From Embleya sp051903075 (lineage in GTDB: Bacteria > Actinomycetota > Actinomycetes > Streptomycetales > Streptomycetaceae): a DNA stretch of 64,000 bases. Each line of letters opens with the position of its first letter. Within the stretch, counting starts at the first letter, position 1. The notes below the pieces were generated by a model. It had not been told where the DNA came from. It was given only the letters and a program-made list of their open reading frames with translations, and made no database searches. The translations under genes and the position numbers were made by a program. The stretch lies in assembly GCF_051903075.1 (NCBI RefSeq), contig NZ_CP182422.1, forward strand, positions 1,612,001 to 1,676,000, read 5' to 3'. Shown in pieces: positions 63,101-64,000 of the stretch.

Positions 63101-63747
63101 TCCGCGTCCTGCTCGTCGACGACGAACGTATGGTGTGCGCCCACCTGCGCACGATTCTCGGCGTGGCCGACGACATCGAGGTGATCGGCGAGGCGTACGA
63201 CGGCGCCGAGGCGGTCGAGTCGGTCCTGCGCCATCGGCCCGACGTGGTCCTGATGGACCTGCACATGCCGGGCGTGGACGGCCTGACCGCCATCGAACAG
63301 ATCGTCGACCTGCCGGGTGCGCCCAGGGTGATCGTGCTGACCACGTTCGGGCTGGAGCAGTACATCCTGCGCGTCCTGCACGCGGGCGCGGCCGGGTTCC
63401 TGCTCAAGGACACCCCGCCGGAGGACCTGATCGGCCTGGTCCGGGTGGCCATGGACGGCCACACCGTCCTGTCCCCGGCGGTGACCCGCGACCTGGTGAC
63501 CGCCTCCTCCGGCCGCAACGCCGCCCGCGAACGCGCCGCCCTCGCCGTCGCGTCCCTGACCGAACGCGAGATCGAGGTGCTGACCTGCATCGGAGAGGGC
63601 CTGTCCAACGCCCAAACGGCGGAGCGCCTGTTCCTCAGCGAAACCACGGTAAAGAGCTACGTCTCCCGAATGCTCACCAAACTCGCCTGCACCAACCGAA
63701 CCCAGGCAGGCCTACTGGCATACGACGCGGGCCTGATCCGGCGATAG
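63097..63747 (+). CDS. NarL/LuxR-family response regulator
   Basis: This 216-residue regulator has a receiver domain with DD at residues 8-9 (VLLVDDE), the phospho-Asp in VVLMDLHMPG (about 54), and Lys in FLLKDTPPED. A C-terminal LuxR-type helix-turn-helix follows (LTEREIEVLTCIGEGLSNAQTAERLFLSETTVKSYVSRMLTKL). It overlaps the kinase gene by 4 nt and is the likely activator of the ABC operon. The last 260 bp are C/A-rich at wobble positions; base skew flips sharply just after the stop. Confidence 0.93.
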   Translation: MIRVLLVDDERMVCAHLRTILGVADDIEVIGEAYDGAEAVESVLRHRPDVVLMDLHMPGVDGLTAIEQIVDLPGAPRVIVLTTFGLEQYILRVLHAGAAGFLLKDTPPEDLIGLVRVAMDGHTVLSPAVTRDLVTASSGRNAARERAALAVASLTEREIEVLTCIGEGLSNAQTAERLFLSETTVKSYVSRMLTKLACTNRTQAGLLAYDAGLIRR

Positions 63748-63869
63748 GGACGGGGTGTGTCGGGGGTGGTTGGGGGCCGTGGGTGGGGTGGTTCGCTGCG
63801 GTGGGCGGGCCCGCGTCGGTAGTGTCGTACCGGCCGGCTCGGTGGGGTCCGGGGAGCGGAGGGGTGCGC

Positions 63870-64000
63870 ATGTCGGTGACGCTCTCGAAGGGTGGCAACT
63901 GCCCGCTGGCGGTGGCCGCCGTGGTGGTGGAGGTCGCCTTCGCGGCGCCGGTGGACGTATCGGCGCTGCTGCTCGCCGGGACCGGAAAGGTGCGCTCCGA
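63870..64000 (+). CDS. TerD-like stress protein, N-terminal fragment
   Basis: Only the first 43 residues are present. MSVTLSKGGNCPLAV, then VEVAFAAPVDVSALLLAGTGKVRS, fits the N-terminal strands of TerD-domain proteins, where this region ends in a D-A-S-A-L-L-L pattern. ATG 63870 follows GGAGGGG. TerD proteins bind calcium and are linked to tellurite and general stress resistance. The call is tentative because the gene is cut by the window edge. Confidence 0.6.
   Translation, partial: MSVTLSKGGNCPLAVAAVVVEVAFAAPVDVSALLLAGTGKVRS

Overview
The window is very GC-rich actinomycete DNA, most probably from a Streptomycetaceae chromosome (Streptomyces or a close relative such as Embleya; I cannot fix the genus). 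The signs are strong G/C wobble bias, frequent GTG and TTG starts behind GGAGG-type ribosome sites, an XRE/DUF397/anti-sigma-type ATPase regulator set, a SWIM/DUF6493-like pair, a DUF5685-like gene, and rare TTA codons.

Layout. The left edge holds the end of an oxidoreductase gene and then about 1.8 kb of degenerate 206-bp repeats in two opposed arrays. Next come a D-aminoacylase-type amidohydrolase, psd-pssA (phosphatidylethanolamine synthesis), recD2, an SRPBCC protein, an active/inactive M16 peptidase pair, two small minus-strand genes, nat plus an O-methyltransferase, and a DUF6493-like/SWIM-finger pair. From 19 to 22 kb lies an XRE/DUF5753 regulator, a DUF397 protein and a HATPase; ATGCACGTGCAT palindromes lie upstream of the last two. 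A membrane protein with an internal duplication and a pair of acyl-CoA dehydrogenases follow.

At 25.6-30.2 kb are two adjacent genes whose C-terminal halves are ABC-type solute-binding domains tethered by a twin-arginine-like signal anchor. In the first gene the cytoplasmic part is a degenerate serine/threonine kinase; in the second it is a Pro/Gln-rich repeat. No permease or ATPase is nearby. A flavohaemoglobin-like protein and an FdhF-type molybdopterin oxidoreductase come next.

The 34-47 kb block looks like a cell-surface polysaccharide locus: a FAD oxidoreductase, an ATP-grasp ligase, a GH16 lipoprotein, and a minus-strand operon of six genes that all overlap by 4 nt (GT2, GT2, flippase, GT2/membrane fusion, small membrane protein, deacetylase). 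A DUF5685-like protein with a Cys-rich tail and a low-molecular-weight tyrosine phosphatase adjoin it.

From 47.6 kb the window holds a penicillin-binding protein with a TTA codon, TesB, a succinate-semialdehyde dehydrogenase, a VOC protein, and a large NACHT-LRR protein, also with a TTA codon and probably a defence gene. Beyond it are a ten-copy 31-bp minisatellite and two inverted copies of a ~205-bp multi-hairpin repeat (a third copy is at 34.0 kb). The right end has a TetR/azoR/SMR unit with three matching operators, an ABC exporter (ATPase plus FtsX-type permease) followed by its likely two-component system, and the start of a TerD-like gene.
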